Both the position numbers and the translations under genes were made by a program. Below are positions 4,749 through 5,732 of a stretch of 5,732 bases of DNA, piece by piece; the first letter of the stretch is position 1, and each line of letters starts with the position of its first letter. The stretch is from Acidobacteriota bacterium (GTDB taxonomy: Bacteria > Actinomycetota > Acidimicrobiia > Spongiisociales > UBA5794): assembly GCA_022574065.1 (NCBI GenBank), contig JACZST010000130.1, forward strand, positions 1 through 5,732, written 5' to 3'. The notes below the pieces were generated by a model. The model had not been told where the DNA came from. It did no database searches and saw nothing but the letters and a program-made list of their open reading frames with translations.

Positions 4749-5732
4749 GGTTCGAAGACCGCCAGCTCAGCGACGGGAGCGGGAGTGACCATGACTCGCT
4801 CGGATAGCGGGACCCCGACCATGGCGTCGGCCGGATCGGATCGGCTATCCCACAGGTCGGTCGTGTCCAGCAACGGCAGCGTGAGAACGAAGTTGGTCCA
4901 TCCACCGGCCCGTACGTAGCTGACGTCGCCATCCATGGTCCGCGCCAGCGAGCGAGCGATCGACAGGCCGAGTCCGATGCTGCCGTTGAGCAGCGACTCT
5001 TGACCGTCGTTGACGAATCGTTCGAAGAGCCGGTCGGTGATGCTGGAGTCGACACCAGTGCCATTGTCCGACACGGTGACCACGGCGTTGCGCTGGTTGG
5101 TCTCCAAATAGACCTCGACGGCGGGCCCGCCGTGCTGGATAGCGTTGGAGACCAGGTTGCGGATGATCTGGCGGGTTCGCACAGGATCCGCCCACACCAG
5201 GGCGTTCCCCTCCAACCTGATATCGGCGCCGCTGCGCTGTATCGGGGCGATGGCGGCGGCTGCCTCCTCGTACAGCGCAACGGCCTGGTACTCGAAGGCG
5301 AGCACGTCAGACTCGAGTCGAGCGGCAGTGAGGATGTCGTCCACCATTCGTGACAGGTCGGCCGAATCCTTGTTGATGAGCCCGATGAGCTCGAGGGCCT
5401 CAACCGGATCGCTGAGCCCGGTCTCGAGCAGATACTCGCTGAAGCCGTAGATGCTGGTTAGCGGGGTCCGCAGCTCGTGGGATAGCCCTGCAATGAAGTC
5501 ATCCTTCGAAACGCTGAGCTCGCGTTCGGCGGTGAGCTTGGTCTGCATCCTGACGTGCTCTTCGCGGTACTGGCGTCGAACGATGAAGAAGTAGATGAGG
5601 ATGGTGGCGGCCGGGATCAGCAGCGTGGTCAGCAGCTGCGTGACCAGACCGACTAGGCCAGCGACTCGCTCGGTATCGTTGACTCGGGAGGCCATCACAT
5701 CCTGTCGAGCGGCGAGTCCACCCGCCACCGAC
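4745..5732 (-). CDS. Membrane sensor histidine kinase (5' end beyond window)
   Basis: The frame is open to the right edge, so the true N-terminus may lie outside. A GTG at 5728 gives 327 residues and is used for numbering. A hydrophobic segment at about 22-50 ends in RRQYREE, marking a transmembrane helix entering the cytoplasm. After a coiled linker comes the HisKA H-box FIAGLSHELRTPLTSIYGF with phospho-accepting H84. The HATPase domain has the N-box RNLVSNAIQHGG (190-201), G1 DNGTGVD (221-227), F-box LFERF (234-238) and G2 GLGLSIA (252-258). All catalytic elements are intact. A tail of about 45 residues without obvious domain follows the ATPase domain. No extracellular sensor domain is visible in this part. 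The gene ends in an ATGA overlap with the secreted protein gene. The partner response regulator is not in the window and may lie upstream. Confidence 0.94.
   Translation of the reverse strand, partial: SVAGGLAARQDVMASRVNDTERVAGLVGLVTQLLTTLLIPAATILIYFFIVRRQYREEHVRMQTKLTAERELSVSKDDFIAGLSHELRTPLTSIYGFSEYLLETGLSDPVEALELIGLINKDSADLSRMVDDILTAARLESDVLAFEYQAVALYEEAAAAIAPIQRSGADIRLEGNALVWADPVRTRQIIRNLVSNAIQHGGPAVEVYLETNQRNAVVTVSDNGTGVDSSITDRLFERFVNDGQESLLNGSIGLGLSIARSLARTMDGDVSYVRAGGWTNFVLTLPLLDTTDLWDSRSDPADAMVGVPLSERVMVTPAPVAELAVFEP

Noticed and set aside
4561..5403. Minus-strand frame of 280 codons overlapping the kinase
   Set aside because: It is a shifted frame of the kinase gene, whose own frame carries the H, N, G1, F and G2 motifs.

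Overview
The window looks like a chromosomal segment of a high-GC actinobacterium. The evidence is GC-rich codon use, a LigC-type ATP-dependent DNA ligase, genes whose start codons sit just behind a TANNNT -10 box with no Shine-Dalgarno sequence (leaderless style), and a secreted protein with a long Thr/Pro linker of the kind common in Acidimicrobiia and related actinomycetes. The class-level placement is inference only.

Layout from left to right. Positions 1-795 (minus) hold the first 265 codons of a sigma-70 family RNA polymerase sigma factor, cut by the window edge at the start of region 4. Positions 796-1168 carry no convincing gene but contain several hairpins upstream of the sigma gene. 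Positions 1169-2257 (minus) encode a metal-dependent amidohydrolase with all expected metal ligands. Positions 2258-2532 are a divergent intergenic region. It holds two copies of a two-hairpin repeat in inverted orientation, arranged almost symmetrically between two candidate leaderless promoters. Positions 2533-3552 (plus) encode a complete LigC-like DNA ligase. Positions 3553-3650 are a short convergent spacer made largely of degenerate 7-base tandem units. Positions 3651-4748 (minus) encode a secreted, C-terminally membrane-anchored protein with a predicted beta-sandwich ectodomain and a Thr-rich stalk. It overlaps by ATGA the end of a sensor histidine kinase (4745-5732, minus) that runs off the right edge.

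How the genes relate. The kinase and the Thr-rich surface protein are almost certainly co-transcribed and translationally coupled, so a shared envelope-sensing role is a reasonable hypothesis. The ligase and the amidohydrolase are divergent neighbours sharing one control region, with no obvious biochemical link. The sigma factor lies downstream of the amidohydrolase on the same strand but is separated by about 370 bases that may hold its own promoter and leader.

The most noteworthy non-coding signals are the inverted pair of hairpin repeats at 2302-2481, whose stems differ by compensatory base-pair changes, and the heptamer-built spacer at 3553-3650. I found no CRISPR array, rRNA, tRNA, transposase or prophage gene.
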